From Skermanella sp. TT6 (lineage in GTDB: Bacteria > Pseudomonadota > Alphaproteobacteria > Azospirillales > Azospirillaceae): DNA of 64,000 nt. The notes beneath the pieces were generated by a model. The model made no database searches and was not told the origin of the DNA. It saw nothing but the letters and a program-made list of their open reading frames with translations. The position numbers and the translations under genes are program-made. Below, in pieces: positions 43,283 through 53,148 of the stretch; positions within the stretch are counted from its first letter, which is position 1; the number at the start of each line of letters is the position of its first letter. The DNA lies in NCBI RefSeq assembly GCF_016653635.2, contig NZ_CP067420.1, forward strand, positions 3,383,501-3,447,500. The letters run 5' to 3'.

Positions 43283-44281
43283 TTATTCGGCGGCCTGGGA
43301 AAATCCCTTCGGGGGATCGATCCGGGCCAGCGCAGCCTCGACAACCTCAGGCCCCGCGCCGTTCTTGTGGGCAAAGTCGCTCAAATGCCGCCGCCACGCC
43401 CGGCCGCCGCGTTGCCCCTGGAACAGACCTGTCATGTGTCGGGTGACGGCATTCAGGGGCACGCCCTCGACCCTCCGAGCCTCGATGTAGGGCAGCATCC
43501 GGCGCACCGCGTCCTCCCGAGTCGGAGCCGGTTCGGACGCTCCATGGAACCGGCGGTCGACCTCCGCCAGCACGTAGGGATTCTTGTAGGCGGCCCGGCC
43601 CAGCATGACCCCGTCCACGACCTGAAGGTGCCGGGCCGCCGTGTCCAGGTCCAGGATGCCGCCGTTGATCGTGATGTCCAGGTCCGGGTTCTCCTGCTTG
43701 AGCCGGTGGACCAGATCGTAGCGCAGCGGCGGGATGTCGCGGTTCTCCTGGGGGCTCAGCCCCTTCAGCCAAGCCTTGCGGGCATGGACGATGAAGCGGG
43801 AGCAGCCGGCGGCGCGCACGGTCGCGACGAAGCCGTCCAGCGTCGGCCATTCCTCCATCTCGTCGATGGCGATCCGCGACTTGACCGTCACGGGAATCGA
43901 CACCGCGGAACGCATCGCGCCGACCAACTCCGCGACGAGGCCGGGTTCCGCCATCAGGCAGGCGCCGAAGCGTCCGGACTGCACCCGGTCGCTCGGGCAG
44001 CCGACATTCAGGTTGACCTCGTCGTAGCCGAAGGCTTCCGCGATGCGCGCGCACTCCGCCAGGGCCTGCGGGTCGCTGCCGCCCAGCTGCAGCGCCACCG
44101 GATGCTCGTCCGGATGGAAGGCCAGCAGCCGCTCGCGCGGGCCGTGCAGGATCGCCCCGGTCGTCACCATCTCGGTATAGAGCAGCGCGTGCCGGCTGAT
44201 CTGGCGCAGGAAGTACCGGCAGTGCCGGTCCGTCCAGTCCATCATGGGGGCGACGGAGATGGGATGTCTCTGTGTGGTCAC
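43283..44281 (-). CDS. dusA: tRNA-dihydrouridine(20/20a) synthase DusA
   Basis: A flavoenzyme that reduces uridine 20/20a in the D-loop of tRNA using NADPH. It is 332 residues. The FMN-barrel start SVAPMMDWTDRHCR, catalytic Cys95 in NVGCPSDRV and FIVHARKAWLKGLSP are as expected for DusA, not DusB. creA is 37 bases upstream on the same strand, so the two may be co-transcribed. The sigma-factor gene follows 250 bases later. Confidence 0.95.
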   Translation of the reverse strand: MTTQRHPISVAPMMDWTDRHCRYFLRQISRHALLYTEMVTTGAILHGPRERLLAFHPDEHPVALQLGGSDPQALAECARIAEAFGYDEVNLNVGCPSDRVQSGRFGACLMAEPGLVAELVGAMRSAVSIPVTVKSRIAIDEMEEWPTLDGFVATVRAAGCSRFIVHARKAWLKGLSPQENRDIPPLRYDLVHRLKQENPDLDITINGGILDLDTAARHLQVVDGVMLGRAAYKNPYVLAEVDRRFHGASEPAPTREDAVRRMLPYIEARRVEGVPLNAVTRHMTGLFQGQRGGRAWRRHLSDFAHKNGAGPEVVEAALARIDPPKGFSQAAE

Positions 44282-44318
44282 GTCAGGTCTCGTCAGTCAT
44301 CGGGCGCTCGGCCCCCTT

Positions 44319-44792
44319 CTAGTCCCGCCACGGCATGATCGGCACGGTCGAGACGGCGTTCATCGGCGATCCGTCCACCATCTTGGTGCTGTAGCTCAGA
44401 TAAACCAGGGTGTTGCGCTTGCGGTCGAACATGCGCACCACTCGGGTCTCCTTGAACAGGATCGAGGTGTCGGCGGTGAAGACCTCCTCGTTGTCGCGCA
44501 GCCGGTCGGGCACGGTGATCGGACCTATCTGCCGGCAGGCGATGGAGAATCGCGAGGGGTCCTCCGCCAGCCCCAGGCTGCCCGAGACCCCGCCCGTCCT
44601 CGCCTGGCTCAGATGGCAGGCGACGCCCGGGACCTTCGGATCGTCGAACGCCTCGACGCAGACCCTGTGGTTGGCCCCGAGCAGTTTCCAGGCCGTGGTG
44701 ACGCAGCCCACCTCCTCCGCCCCGGCCGGGACCGCCGAAGCCAGACCCACCATCGCCCCGACCAGCGCCCCGGCGTAACCGTACCGGCTCAT
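44319..44792 (-). CDS. creA: CreA-family periplasmic protein
   Basis: A small exported protein of 157 residues with a signal peptide (to about SAVPAGA) and the CreA body: CVTTAWKLLGANHR, CHLSQARTGG and YLSYSTKMVDGSP. Four cysteines in the mature part can pair. CreA is widespread but its function is unknown. In E. coli it lies near the CreBC system. It is upstream of dusA on the same strand. GGAG precedes the ATG at 44792. Confidence 0.9.
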   Translation of the reverse strand: MSRYGYAGALVGAMVGLASAVPAGAEEVGCVTTAWKLLGANHRVCVEAFDDPKVPGVACHLSQARTGGVSGSLGLAEDPSRFSIACRQIGPITVPDRLRDNEEVFTADTSILFKETRVVRMFDRKRNTLVYLSYSTKMVDGSPMNAVSTVPIMPWRD

Positions 44793-44993
44793 GTCTGTTC
44801 TCCGTCTTGGATATCCGCGCCAACAGACACGCGGAACGATCGCCGAAGTCAAGGACCCGGCGGGGCGATATGACACAGGACGACGATCGACATGAAATGT
44901 TAACAAATGTTATATGCGGCAGCCTTGAATGTTGCCGCATGTTGCGCCGCTCTTGACCGGCACGGCTGACGAACAGTTCTTGGGGGGAACGAG

Positions 44994-47159
44994 ATGGACA
45001 CGACCGTGGAAGCGACCAGCCAGCAGAAGGCGGCGCGCCAGAACAGGCCCGAGCAGTCGCCGCAGGTCGAACCGCTGGAGCTGCCGCCCGACCGCTTCAT
45101 CAATCGCGAGCTGTCCTGGCTCTCCTTCAATGACAGGGTGCTGGGGGAGGCCCACAACACCAACCACCCGCTGCTGGAGCGGCTGCGCTTCCTGTCGATC
45201 TCGGCCAGCAACCTGGATGAGTTCATCATGGTCCGGGTCGCGGCGCTGAAGGCCCAGGAGCGCGCCGGGGTGAAGGCGCTCACGCCCGACAACCTGCTGC
45301 CGGAACAGCAGCTGGCCCTGATCAACCAGGCCATCGTCCAGCTGAACGACCAGCAGCAGGACTGCGCCAACGCCCTGCTGGAGGAGCTGCGCGAGGCCGG
45401 CATCTGGGTCTTGGCCCCGAAGGACCTGTCCGAGGAGGACCGGACCTGGGCGGAAGCCCGCTTCCTGCGCGAGATCTTCCCCGTACTGACCCCCATCGCC
45501 GTCGATCCGGCCCACCCGTTCCCGTTCATCGCCAACCGGGGCGTGGCCCTCGTCCTCCAGCTCAAGGACCCGGAGAAGACCGAACCGCTCGACGCGCTGA
45601 TCCCGCTGCCCACCCAGCTGGAGCGTTTCGTCCGCCTGCCCGGCTCCGGCACCCGTTTCCTGCTGCTGGAAGACCTGGTGCTGATGTTCCTCGACCGCCT
45701 TTTCCCGCCGCCGCTCAAGCTGACCGGGCACGGCCTGTTCCGCGTGCTGCGCGACAGCGAGATCGATATCGACGAGGAATCGGAGGACCTGGTCCGCACC
45801 TTCGAGAGCGCCCTGAAGCGCCGCCGGCGCGGCAAGGTGATCAGCCTGGCCGTCGAGGCGGAGACGACGCTCGACCTGCGCGAATTCCTGGTCGGCGAGC
45901 TGCGGGTCTCTCCCGGCGACGTTTTCGTCCAGAAGGGGCTGATCGCGCTGGGCGACGTCAAGCAGCTCATCCTGGACGAGCGGAGCGACCTGCTGTTCCC
46001 ACCCTTCACCGCCCGGTTCCCCGAGCGGATCCGCGATTTCGGCGGCAACTGCTTCGCCGCGATCCGGCACAAGGACATCCTGGTCCACCATCCCTACGAG
46101 AGCTTCGACGTGGTGGTGCAGTTCCTGCTTCAGGCGGCGCGCGACCCGGCGGTGGTGGCGATCAAGCAGACGCTGTACCGGACCAGCAAGAACTCGCCCA
46201 TCGTGGCGGCCCTGATCGAGGCGGCGGAGGCCGGCAAGTCGGTCACCGCCATGGTCGAGCTGAAGGCCCGCTTCGACGAGGAGGCGAACATCCAGTGGGC
46301 GCGCGACCTGGAGCGCGCCGGCGTCCATGTGGTCTACGGCTTCGTCGACCTGAAGACCCACGCCAAGGTGTCGCTGGTGATGCGGCGCGAGACCGACGGG
46401 CTTCACAGCTACGTCCATTTCGGCACCGGCAACTACCACCCGATCACCGCCAAGGTCTACACCGACCTGTCGTTCTTCACCTGCGACCCGGCCCTCTGCC
46501 ATGACGCCTCGGTCATGTTCAATTACATGACGGGATATGCAAAACCCCAGCACCTGGAAAAGCTGGCGATCGCGCCGCTGACCCTGCGCAGCCGGCTGGT
46601 CGAAATGATCGACAGGGAGATCGCCCATGCCCGCGCGGGCCGCAAGGCGGCGATCTGGATCAAGCTCAACTCCCTCGTCGATCCCGACATCATCGACAAG
46701 CTGTACGAGGCGTCCCGGGCCGGAGTGCAGATCGACATGATCATCCGCGGCATCTGCTGCCTGCGCCCCGGCGTGCCCGGGCTGTCGGAGAACATCCGGG
46801 TCAAGAGCATCGTGGGCCGCTTCCTGGAGCACAGCCGCATCATGTGCTTCGGCGACGGCCATGGCCTCCCCTCCGCCAAGGCGAAGGTCTACATCTCCTC
46901 GGCCGACTGGATGCCGCGCAACCTGGACCGCCGGATCGAGACCCTGGTCCCGATCGAGAACGCCACGGTCCACGAGCAGATCGTCGAGCAGATCATGGGC
47001 ACCAACCTGCGCGACCGGGCGCAGAGTTGGCTGATGGGACCGGACGGCGCCTTCACCCGCATGGAGGCGGAGCCGGGCGCCCCGAACGCCCATACCTATT
47101 TCATGCAGAATCCCAGCCTGTCCGGCCGGGGCAGCGCCCGGAGCGGCAGCCGGAGCTGA
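44994..47159 (+). CDS. ppk: Polyphosphate kinase 1
   Basis: Makes polyphosphate from ATP. The 721-residue length is typical. The domain order is N, head, C1 and C2. The phosphorylated histidine is His456 in [13 protein letters not shown], and HFGTGNYHP follows. It begins with an ATG after a GGGGGGAAC leader. A DUF3108 protein gene lies 81 bases downstream on the same strand. The gene is divergent from creA, and no Pho-type box is evident by eye. Confidence 0.96.
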   Translation: MDTTVEATSQQKAARQNRPEQSPQVEPLELPPDRFINRELSWLSFNDRVLGEAHNTNHPLLERLRFLSISASNLDEFIMVRVAALKAQERAGVKALTPDNLLPEQQLALINQAIVQLNDQQQDCANALLEELREAGIWVLAPKDLSEEDRTWAEARFLREIFPVLTPIAVDPAHPFPFIANRGVALVLQLKDPEKTEPLDALIPLPTQLERFVRLPGSGTRFLLLEDLVLMFLDRLFPPPLKLTGHGLFRVLRDSEIDIDEESEDLVRTFESALKRRRRGKVISLAVEAETTLDLREFLVGELRVSPGDVFVQKGLIALGDVKQLILDERSDLLFPPFTARFPERIRDFGGNCFAAIRHKDILVHHPYESFDVVVQFLLQAARDPAVVAIKQTLYRTSKNSPIVAALIEAAEAGKSVTAMVELKARFDEEANIQWARDLERAGVHVVYGFVDLKTHAKVSLVMRRETDGLHSYVHFGTGNYHPITAKVYTDLSFFTCDPALCHDASVMFNYMTGYAKPQHLEKLAIAPLTLRSRLVEMIDREIAHARAGRKAAIWIKLNSLVDPDIIDKLYEASRAGVQIDMIIRGICCLRPGVPGLSENIRVKSIVGRFLEHSRIMCFGDGHGLPSAKAKVYISSADWMPRNLDRRIETLVPIENATVHEQIVEQIMGTNLRDRAQSWLMGPDGAFTRMEAEPGAPNAHTYFMQNPSLSGRGSARSGSRS

Positions 47160-47240
47160 TTTTCCGCCACGGTGTCGCCACTCGGAGCTGGAGAATGCGG
47201 TTAACCATCATCCGCACGCTCCAGATCCGGGGAAGCAACC

Positions 47241-48023
47241 ATGGCACTGTTCCGCACCTGCGCCGCCGCCGTCGCCCTGTGGGCACTTCCACTCCAGGCG
47301 GAGGCCATGAAGCTGGACTATGACGTCTATGCCGGGGGCCTGTTCCTCGTCAGCGGAGCGATGACCCTCGACATCGCGGACGGCCGCTACTCGGCCGGCG
47401 TCGAAGCGAAGGGCGGCCGGCTGGTCGACCTGCTGTCCCGCTGGTCCTATCAGGCCTCCGCCGACGGCCGGGTGGAGGCCGGCACCCGCGTCGAACCCGA
47501 GCAGTTCCGCTCCGACCGGAAGCAGCGCAAGCGCCACCGCACGCTCGCCCTGGACTATGACGGTGCCGGCAACGTGTCCGTGACGGCAGAGCCGCCCCAG
47601 TCCGAACTGGCGGCCGGGGCTGTGGCGCCGGAGTTCCGGCCCAACACCCTCGACCCGGTCAGCGCCGCGGTCGGGATCATCGCCGCGGGCGGCAAGACCG
47701 GCTGCACCGGCACCTTCCCGGTCTTCGACGGCCGGCGCCGCTACGACGTCACCGTGACTTACCAAGGCCCTGATACGCTTCAGAAGTCGTCGCGCAACAT
47801 GCACCAGGGAGCCGCCGAGAAATGCACCATCCGCATCCATCCCGTGGCAGGCTTCGAACGCGACCGCGAAGAGGGTGAATTCTTCCAGTACGGCGTGGAC
47901 CGAACGGCGACGGCCTGGTTCGCCAGCCCCTTGCCCGGCGAACCCCGGGTCCCGGTCAAGATCCAAGTGGGGTTGGAGTGGATCGATGTCGTGATGAACC
48001 TGGTTTCAGCGCGCAGCGGGTAA
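47241..48023 (+). CDS. DUF3108 periplasmic protein
   Basis: A 260-residue exported protein with a signal peptide (MALFRTCAAAVALWALPLQA) and a DUF3108 beta-rich body (DYDVYAGGLFLVSGAMTLDIADGRY). Two cysteines (GCTG, KCTI) could form a disulfide. The family is common next to ppk or lipid-biosynthesis genes in Alphaproteobacteria, function undefined. It follows ppk closely, suggesting shared transcription. Confidence 0.88.
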   Translation: MALFRTCAAAVALWALPLQAEAMKLDYDVYAGGLFLVSGAMTLDIADGRYSAGVEAKGGRLVDLLSRWSYQASADGRVEAGTRVEPEQFRSDRKQRKRHRTLALDYDGAGNVSVTAEPPQSELAAGAVAPEFRPNTLDPVSAAVGIIAAGGKTGCTGTFPVFDGRRRYDVTVTYQGPDTLQKSSRNMHQGAAEKCTIRIHPVAGFERDREEGEFFQYGVDRTATAWFASPLPGEPRVPVKIQVGLEWIDVVMNLVSARSG

Positions 48024-48083
48024 CCCGTCGCGAGAAGCAAACATACGACCCGACCTGCGTGGAACTGGTTTCGCCACGGATAA

Positions 48084-48099
48084 GGGAAACCGGTTTCCC
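48084..48099. other. Palindrome between convergent genes
   Basis: GGGAAACCGGTTTCCC is a perfect 16-base palindrome between the DUF3108 gene and the phosphorylase gene. It can form a six-base stem with a four-base loop. No T-tract follows. It may be a weak terminator for either gene. Confidence 0.35.
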
Positions 48100-48179
48100 G
48101 CCGCCGCGAACACCTCGCCACAATACAGTTGCACTACGGGATTGAATTCTTTGTATTCCATGATACCCGTATTCATTTC

Positions 48180-48809
48180 TTAAATTTCGAATTGCTGAGC
48201 GAAGTAACGCAGATCCACGCCGGCCAGGGCTCGGAGCGCCCGCCTTGTATCCAGCGCCACCCGGACAAGGGCCGGGATCTGGCCGGGCCGGGCCGCGACG
48301 CTCGCGAGGACGGCGCCGAGCGCCACCCGCCCGCCCGGTCCCAAGCCGACCAGCGCAGCGGGAGGCAGTTCCCGCTCCGCCGGGTCGGCGATAGCCCGGA
48401 TCACCGCGAAAGGCACGCCGGCATCGGCGCAGAGCCGCGCCACCCCCCCGCTCTCCAGATCGACCGCGACGGCGCCGGTGCGCCGATGGAGGTCCCGCTT
48501 CGCGGCCGCGCCCGGCACGATCGCGACCGCACCGGCGACCGGCGCCCGCAGGGCACCTTCCGGCACCGCGTAACCCGGCAGCAGGCCGGCCGGAAGCCGG
48601 CCGCCATCCTCCAGGACCACCTCGGACGCGATCACCAGCGTTCCGGCGGCGAGGCCGGGCGTCAGGCCGCCGGCGATGCCGAAACTGACCAGTCCGCCGG
48701 CCCCGTCGGCGAGCAACCGAGCGGCCCCGCCGGGCAACGCGACCCTCAAGCCGGACCGTCGGGCGATTCGGGCCTCCGCCTCCATGCCGACGACGATACC
48801 CCACGTCAC
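48180..48809 (-). CDS. HpnG-like nucleoside phosphorylase-family protein
   Basis: A 209-residue protein of the purine nucleoside phosphorylase/nucleosidase fold: GIVVGMEAEARIAR at the start, FGIAGGLTPGL, and AVDLESGGVARLC, the segment in which the acidic residue contacts ribose. This resembles HpnG, which cleaves adenine from adenosylhopane during hopanoid synthesis. No other hpn or shc gene is adjacent, so the hopanoid role is uncertain. It starts about 178 bases from the divergent ABC operon. Confidence 0.8.
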   Translation of the reverse strand: MTWGIVVGMEAEARIARRSGLRVALPGGAARLLADGAGGLVSFGIAGGLTPGLAAGTLVIASEVVLEDGGRLPAGLLPGYAVPEGALRAPVAGAVAIVPGAAAKRDLHRRTGAVAVDLESGGVARLCADAGVPFAVIRAIADPAERELPPAALVGLGPGGRVALGAVLASVAARPGQIPALVRVALDTRRALRALAGVDLRYFAQQFEI

Positions 48810-48824
48810 CGCGATTGCCTAAAA

Positions 48825-48856
48825 TGCATGCAAAAAATTCCTATCTGAATAGAATT
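48825..48856. promoter_or_regulatory. AT-rich dyads between the phosphorylase and the ABC operon
   Basis: TGCATGCA (48825-48832) is palindromic, followed by AATTC(C)TAT and ATAGAATT (48836-48844 and 48849-48856), an inverted repeat with one bulged base. Being AT-rich in a divergent gap, these are candidate operator or promoter elements. The regulator is unknown. Confidence 0.35.
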
Positions 48857-48987
48857 TGATCATGATGCCGTCGTACCGGAGCCTCCCGCCTCTCTTTCCA
48901 TCCATCAGGCCTCCCTGGCATTCAAATTGCTGAAGAGTGGCCTGCTGATGATCGGCAAGTCAAAGAGACAGGGTGGAGTAGAGGCGA

Positions 48988-49995
48988 ATGGCCGGACCGG
49001 CGGATATCGAACTCGCTGCGGTCACCAAGATGTATGGGCCGGTAACGGCGGTCGACTCGATCGACCTGCGCATTCCGGCGGGAACCTATTGCTGCCTTCT
49101 GGGCCCCAGCGGCTGCGGCAAGACTTCGACGCTCCGGATGATCGCGGGACATGAGTCGGTCTCCGACGGCGACATACTGCTTGGCGACACTCATATCAAC
49201 GACCTGCCGCCCGCCCGCCGCGGCACGGCGATGATGTTCCAGAGCTACGCGCTGTTCCCGCACCTCACCTGCGTCGACAACGTCGCCTTCAGCCTCAAGC
49301 TGAAGGGGGTTTCGAAGCCCGAGCGCCGGGCCAAGGCCATGGACCTGCTCGGCCTCGTCCAGATGGACAAGTACGCCGAGCGCCTGCCCGCCCAGCTTTC
49401 CGGCGGGCAGCAGCAGCGGGTCGCCCTGGCCCGGGCGCTGATCACCAACCCGAGCGCGCTTCTGCTGGACGAGCCGCTGTCGGCGCTCGACCCCTTCCTG
49501 CGGGTCAAGATGCGGGAGGAGTTGAAGCGCCTCCAGCGCGAGCTGGGCATCAGCTTCATCCACGTCACCCACGGGCAGGAGGAGGCGCTGGCGCTCGCCG
49601 ACCTCGTCGTGGTGATGAACAACGGGCGCATCGCCCAGGCCGGCTCCCCGCGCGAGGTGTTCAACCGGCCGCGCGACGCCTTCGTCGCCCGGTTCATCGG
49701 CGGGCACAATGTCCTGTCGTCCCTCGACGGAGCCGCCGGCCGGCAGTTCGCGGTCCGCACCGACAAGATCCGCATCCTTCCCGACCGGGCGGCCGCAGGC
49801 CCCAACAGCTTCACCGGCACGGTCCGGCTGGTCGAGTACCAGGGACCGATGGTCCATCTGCGCCTGGCATCCCCGGGCGTCGAGGAGTTCGCCGTGACCG
49901 TCACCGAACAGGCCTTCTTCGCGGCCCCGTTCAACGCCGGCGACAGGGTCACCGCCGTCTGGGCCGAGGAAGACATGCACCCGCTCGCCGCCTGA
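48988..49995 (+). CDS. potA: Polyamine-type ABC transporter, ATPase (PotA-like)
   Basis: The ATPase of a family-1 importer, 335 residues: GPSGCGKT (Walker A), LSGGQQQRV (signature), LLDEPLSALD (Walker B) and HVTHGQEEA. The C-terminal TOBE domain (from about 245) is as in PotA. It is the first gene of a four-gene operon with a periplasmic protein and two permeases. The ATG follows a GGAGTAGAGGCG leader. Substrate: probably a polyamine or related cation, by family only. Confidence 0.9.
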   Translation: MAGPADIELAAVTKMYGPVTAVDSIDLRIPAGTYCCLLGPSGCGKTSTLRMIAGHESVSDGDILLGDTHINDLPPARRGTAMMFQSYALFPHLTCVDNVAFSLKLKGVSKPERRAKAMDLLGLVQMDKYAERLPAQLSGGQQQRVALARALITNPSALLLDEPLSALDPFLRVKMREELKRLQRELGISFIHVTHGQEEALALADLVVVMNNGRIAQAGSPREVFNRPRDAFVARFIGGHNVLSSLDGAAGRQFAVRTDKIRILPDRAAAGPNSFTGTVRLVEYQGPMVHLRLASPGVEEFAVTVTEQAFFAAPFNAGDRVTAVWAEEDMHPLAA

Positions 49996-50050
49996 TCCCG
50001 AGCGGCCGGCCCCCACAACCGACAAACAAGAAAACCGAGAGGCTTCAAAG

Positions 50051-51361
50051 ATGAGCAGAGACACCACCGATTCGCCGAAGCCGGTTTCCGCCGGTATCAC
50101 CCGCCGGCAGGCGCTGAAGGGGACCGCCGCGGCGGCCGGCCTGGCCGTCGGCAGCGGCGCCATCACCGGTTTCCCGACGATCTGGGCGCAGAACATCAAG
50201 AACGTGACGCTGCGCCAGTTCGGCACCGGCGTGTCCAACCTCAACGCGGTCGCCGAGAAGGTGAAGCAGGACCTGGGCTTCACCCTCCAGATGACGGCGC
50301 TGGACAGCGACGCGGTCTCCCAGCGCGCGGTCACCCAGCCCAGGTCCTACGACATCGCCGACATCGAGTACTGGATCTGCAAGAAGGTCTTCCCGGCCGG
50401 CGTCATGCAGCCGATGGACGTCGGCAAGATCAAGAACTTCGACAAGATCGTCCCGCTCTTCATCACGGGCAAGCTGACCCCGGAGTCCAGCATCGCGCAG
50501 GGCACGGCGCCGCACACCGTGGGCTTCGTCGAAGGCAAGGACTCGACCAAGTTCGCCGCGTCGCAGACCCAGTGGATGACGCTGATCCCGACCATCTACA
50601 ACGCCGACACGCTGGGCATCCGCCCCGACCTGGTCGGCAAGCCGATCACCCAGTGGAAGGACCTGCTCGACCCCGCGTTCAAGGGCAAGGCGTCGATCCT
50701 CAACATCCCGTCGATCGGCATCATGGACGCCGCCATGGTCGCCGAGTCCATGGGCGAGATGAAGTACGGCGACAAGGGCAACATGACCAAGGCGGAGATC
50801 GACAAGACCGTCGCCCTGCTGATCGAGGCCAAGAAGGCCGGCCAGTTCCGCGCCTTCTGGAAGACCTTCGACGAGAGCGTCAACCTGATGGCCTCGGGCG
50901 AGGTCGTGATCCAGTCCATGTGGTCACCCGCGGTCGCCGCGGTCCGCGCCAAGGGAATCCCCTGCACCTACCAGCCGCTCAAGGAAGGCTACCGCGCCTG
51001 GGGCGGCGGCCTGGGCATCGCGAAGCATGTCAGCGGCCTGGAGCTGGAAGCGGCCTATGAATACATCAACTGGTACCTGTCCGGCTGGGTCGGCGCCTAC
51101 CTGAACCGCCAGGGCTACTACAGCGCCGTGCTCGACACCGCCAAGGAGCACATGAGCGCCGAGGAATGGGCCTTCTGGATGGAAGGCAAGCCGGCCGCGA
51201 CCGACATCCTCAGCCCGGAGGGCAAGGTGATGGAGAAGGCGGGCGCGGTCCGCGACGGCGGCTCGTTCTACGACCGCATGGGCGCCGTGGCGTGCTGGAA
51301 CGCCGTCATGGACGAGGACCGCTACATGCTCCGCAAGTGGAACGAGTTCATCGCCGCATGA
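50051..51361 (+). CDS. Periplasmic binding protein, PotD-like, with Tat signal
   Basis: Solute receptor of 436 residues. The N-terminus has TRRQALKG at 17-24 and a hydrophobic stretch, a twin-arginine signal, so it is exported folded. The body is a type 2 periplasmic-binding fold with the PotD-like features DIADIEYWI and GGGLGIAKHVSG. Longer than PotD (348 residues in E. coli), it may bind a larger or different cation. Its stop overlaps the permease start (ATGA). Confidence 0.88.
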   Translation: MSRDTTDSPKPVSAGITRRQALKGTAAAAGLAVGSGAITGFPTIWAQNIKNVTLRQFGTGVSNLNAVAEKVKQDLGFTLQMTALDSDAVSQRAVTQPRSYDIADIEYWICKKVFPAGVMQPMDVGKIKNFDKIVPLFITGKLTPESSIAQGTAPHTVGFVEGKDSTKFAASQTQWMTLIPTIYNADTLGIRPDLVGKPITQWKDLLDPAFKGKASILNIPSIGIMDAAMVAESMGEMKYGDKGNMTKAEIDKTVALLIEAKKAGQFRAFWKTFDESVNLMASGEVVIQSMWSPAVAAVRAKGIPCTYQPLKEGYRAWGGGLGIAKHVSGLELEAAYEYINWYLSGWVGAYLNRQGYYSAVLDTAKEHMSAEEWAFWMEGKPAATDILSPEGKVMEKAGAVRDGGSFYDRMGAVACWNAVMDEDRYMLRKWNEFIAA

Positions 51362-52281
51362 CCGGCCAGACCCAAACCCTCCCGGCCCAGCGCCGGGAGG
51401 GGGCGACGTCGAAGCGCCTCGACCGGACACGTCTGGCTGCGGCGGTCGCCCCCTACCTCCAGGTGGCGCCGCTCACGCTCACCTTCGCCGTGTTCCTCCT
51501 CGTCCCGATCGCCACCATCGTCGTCGTCAGCTTCTGGGACTACGATTCGATCCGTGTGATTCCCGACTTCATGCTGCTCAATTACGAGGAGCTGCTGACC
51601 TCGCCGGTCACCTGGCAGATCTACCTGAACACGCTGAAATACGCGGCGCTGACCTGGGCGCTGACCTTGGGCATCGGCTTCACCGTCGCCTATTTCCTGG
51701 CCTTCCATGTCCGGTCGCTGACCTGGCAGATCACCCTGTTCATGATCTGCACGATCCCGTTCTGGACATCGAACATCATCCGCATGATCTCGTGGATCCC
51801 GTTCCTCGGCCGCAACGGGCTGCTCAACTCCACCCTGCTCGCCATGGGCGTGATCGACCAGCCGCTGGAGTTCCTGCTGTTCTCGGACTTCTCCGTGGTG
51901 CTGGCCTTCGTGCATCTCTACGTGCTGTTCATGGTCGTGCCGATCTTCAACTCCATGATGCGGATCGACAAGGCCCTGGTCGAGGCGGCGGTCGATGCCG
52001 GCGCCACCGGCTGGCAAGTGCTGACCAACGTCATCATCCCCCTGAGCAAGCCGGGGATCGCGATCGGCTCGATCTTCGTCGTCACCCTCGTCATGGGCGA
52101 CTTCATCACGGTGCGCCTGATGAGCGGCGGCCAGAGCGCCTCGGTCGGCCTGATGATGGCGAACCAGATCTCCCTGCTGCAATACCCCGCAGCGGCGGCC
52201 AACGCGGTCGTGCTGCTGCTGGTCGTCCTGATGATGGTGGCGCTGATGCTGCGGGTCGTCGATATCCGAAAGGAGCTGTGA
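51358..52281 (+). CDS. Polyamine-type ABC transporter, permease 1 (PotB-like)
   Basis: Inner-membrane permease of 307 residues with six predicted helices after a charged N-terminal segment. The EAAxxxG coupling motif reads EAAVDAGATGWQVLTNVIIP. ATG at 51358 overlaps the previous stop by four bases. It pairs with the permease at 52285-53142. The role in polyamine uptake is inferred from the ATPase and binding-protein family. Confidence 0.9.
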   Translation: MTGQTQTLPAQRREGATSKRLDRTRLAAAVAPYLQVAPLTLTFAVFLLVPIATIVVVSFWDYDSIRVIPDFMLLNYEELLTSPVTWQIYLNTLKYAALTWALTLGIGFTVAYFLAFHVRSLTWQITLFMICTIPFWTSNIIRMISWIPFLGRNGLLNSTLLAMGVIDQPLEFLLFSDFSVVLAFVHLYVLFMVVPIFNSMMRIDKALVEAAVDAGATGWQVLTNVIIPLSKPGIAIGSIFVVTLVMGDFITVRLMSGGQSASVGLMMANQISLLQYPAAAANAVVLLLVVLMMVALMLRVVDIRKEL

Positions 52282-52284
52282 GCC

Positions 52285-53142
52285 ATGGCGAAACCACGGC
52301 GCGGACGGGAGCCCCGCCCGCTCGGCTTCTACCTGCTGGCCGCCTTCTTCGGGCTGTTCGTACTGTTCCTCTACGGCCCGATCGCGACCATCGTGATCCT
52401 GTCGTTCCAGGGACCGAACGGCGGTCTCACCTTCCCGATGAACGGGGTCTCGACGCACTGGTTCCACAATCTGTTCGAGCAGCAGGCGGTCGGGGACTTC
52501 GGCGGGGCGCTGACCCGCTCGCTCAGCCTGGGGCTGATCGTCATGGTGGTGACCGTCCTGTTCTCGGTCGCCGCCGGGCTGGGCTTCCGCCACCGCTTCC
52601 GAGGCTCGGGCGTGGTCTTCTACGTCGCGGTGGCCAGCCTGATCGTGCCGTCGATCCTGGTCAGCCTGGGCATCGGGCTGATGTTCAACATCGTCGGGTT
52701 CGAGCCGAACTGGTACAGCTCGGCGCTGGGCGCCCACCTGACCTGGACCCTGCCCTTCGGCCTGCTGATCATGTTCGCGATCTTCAACCGCTTCAACCGA
52801 GCGTATGAGGAAGCTGCCCGCGACCTGGGCGCCACGCCCTGGCAGACGATCCGGTTCGTGGTGCTGCCGATCATCGCCCCCAGCGTCATCGGGATCGCGC
52901 TGTTCGGCTTCACCCTGTCCTATGACGAGTTCGCCCGGACCCTGATGACGGCCGGCAGCTTCAACACGCTGCCGCTGGAGATCTACGGCATGACCACCAA
53001 CGTCACGACCCCGGTGCTGTACGCGCTGGGCACCCTGACGACCGCCCTGTCCTTCCTGGTGATCCTGGCAGCGTTGGGGGCCGTCCTGCTGGTCCAGCGC
53101 CGCCGGGCGCGGCAGGGGTCCGATGCCGGCGCCGGGGTTTGA
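52285..53142 (+). CDS. Polyamine-type ABC transporter, permease 2 (PotC-like)
   Basis: Second permease of the importer, 285 residues, six helices, with the coupling motif EAARDLGATPWQTIRFVVLP. It starts three bases after the stop of the first permease and ends the operon. The next gene is convergent and lies only six bases away. Confidence 0.9.
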   Translation: MAKPRRGREPRPLGFYLLAAFFGLFVLFLYGPIATIVILSFQGPNGGLTFPMNGVSTHWFHNLFEQQAVGDFGGALTRSLSLGLIVMVVTVLFSVAAGLGFRHRFRGSGVVFYVAVASLIVPSILVSLGIGLMFNIVGFEPNWYSSALGAHLTWTLPFGLLIMFAIFNRFNRAYEEAARDLGATPWQTIRFVVLPIIAPSVIGIALFGFTLSYDEFARTLMTAGSFNTLPLEIYGMTTNVTTPVLYALGTLTTALSFLVILAALGAVLLVQRRRARQGSDAGAGV

Positions 53143-53148
53143 GCCCGG

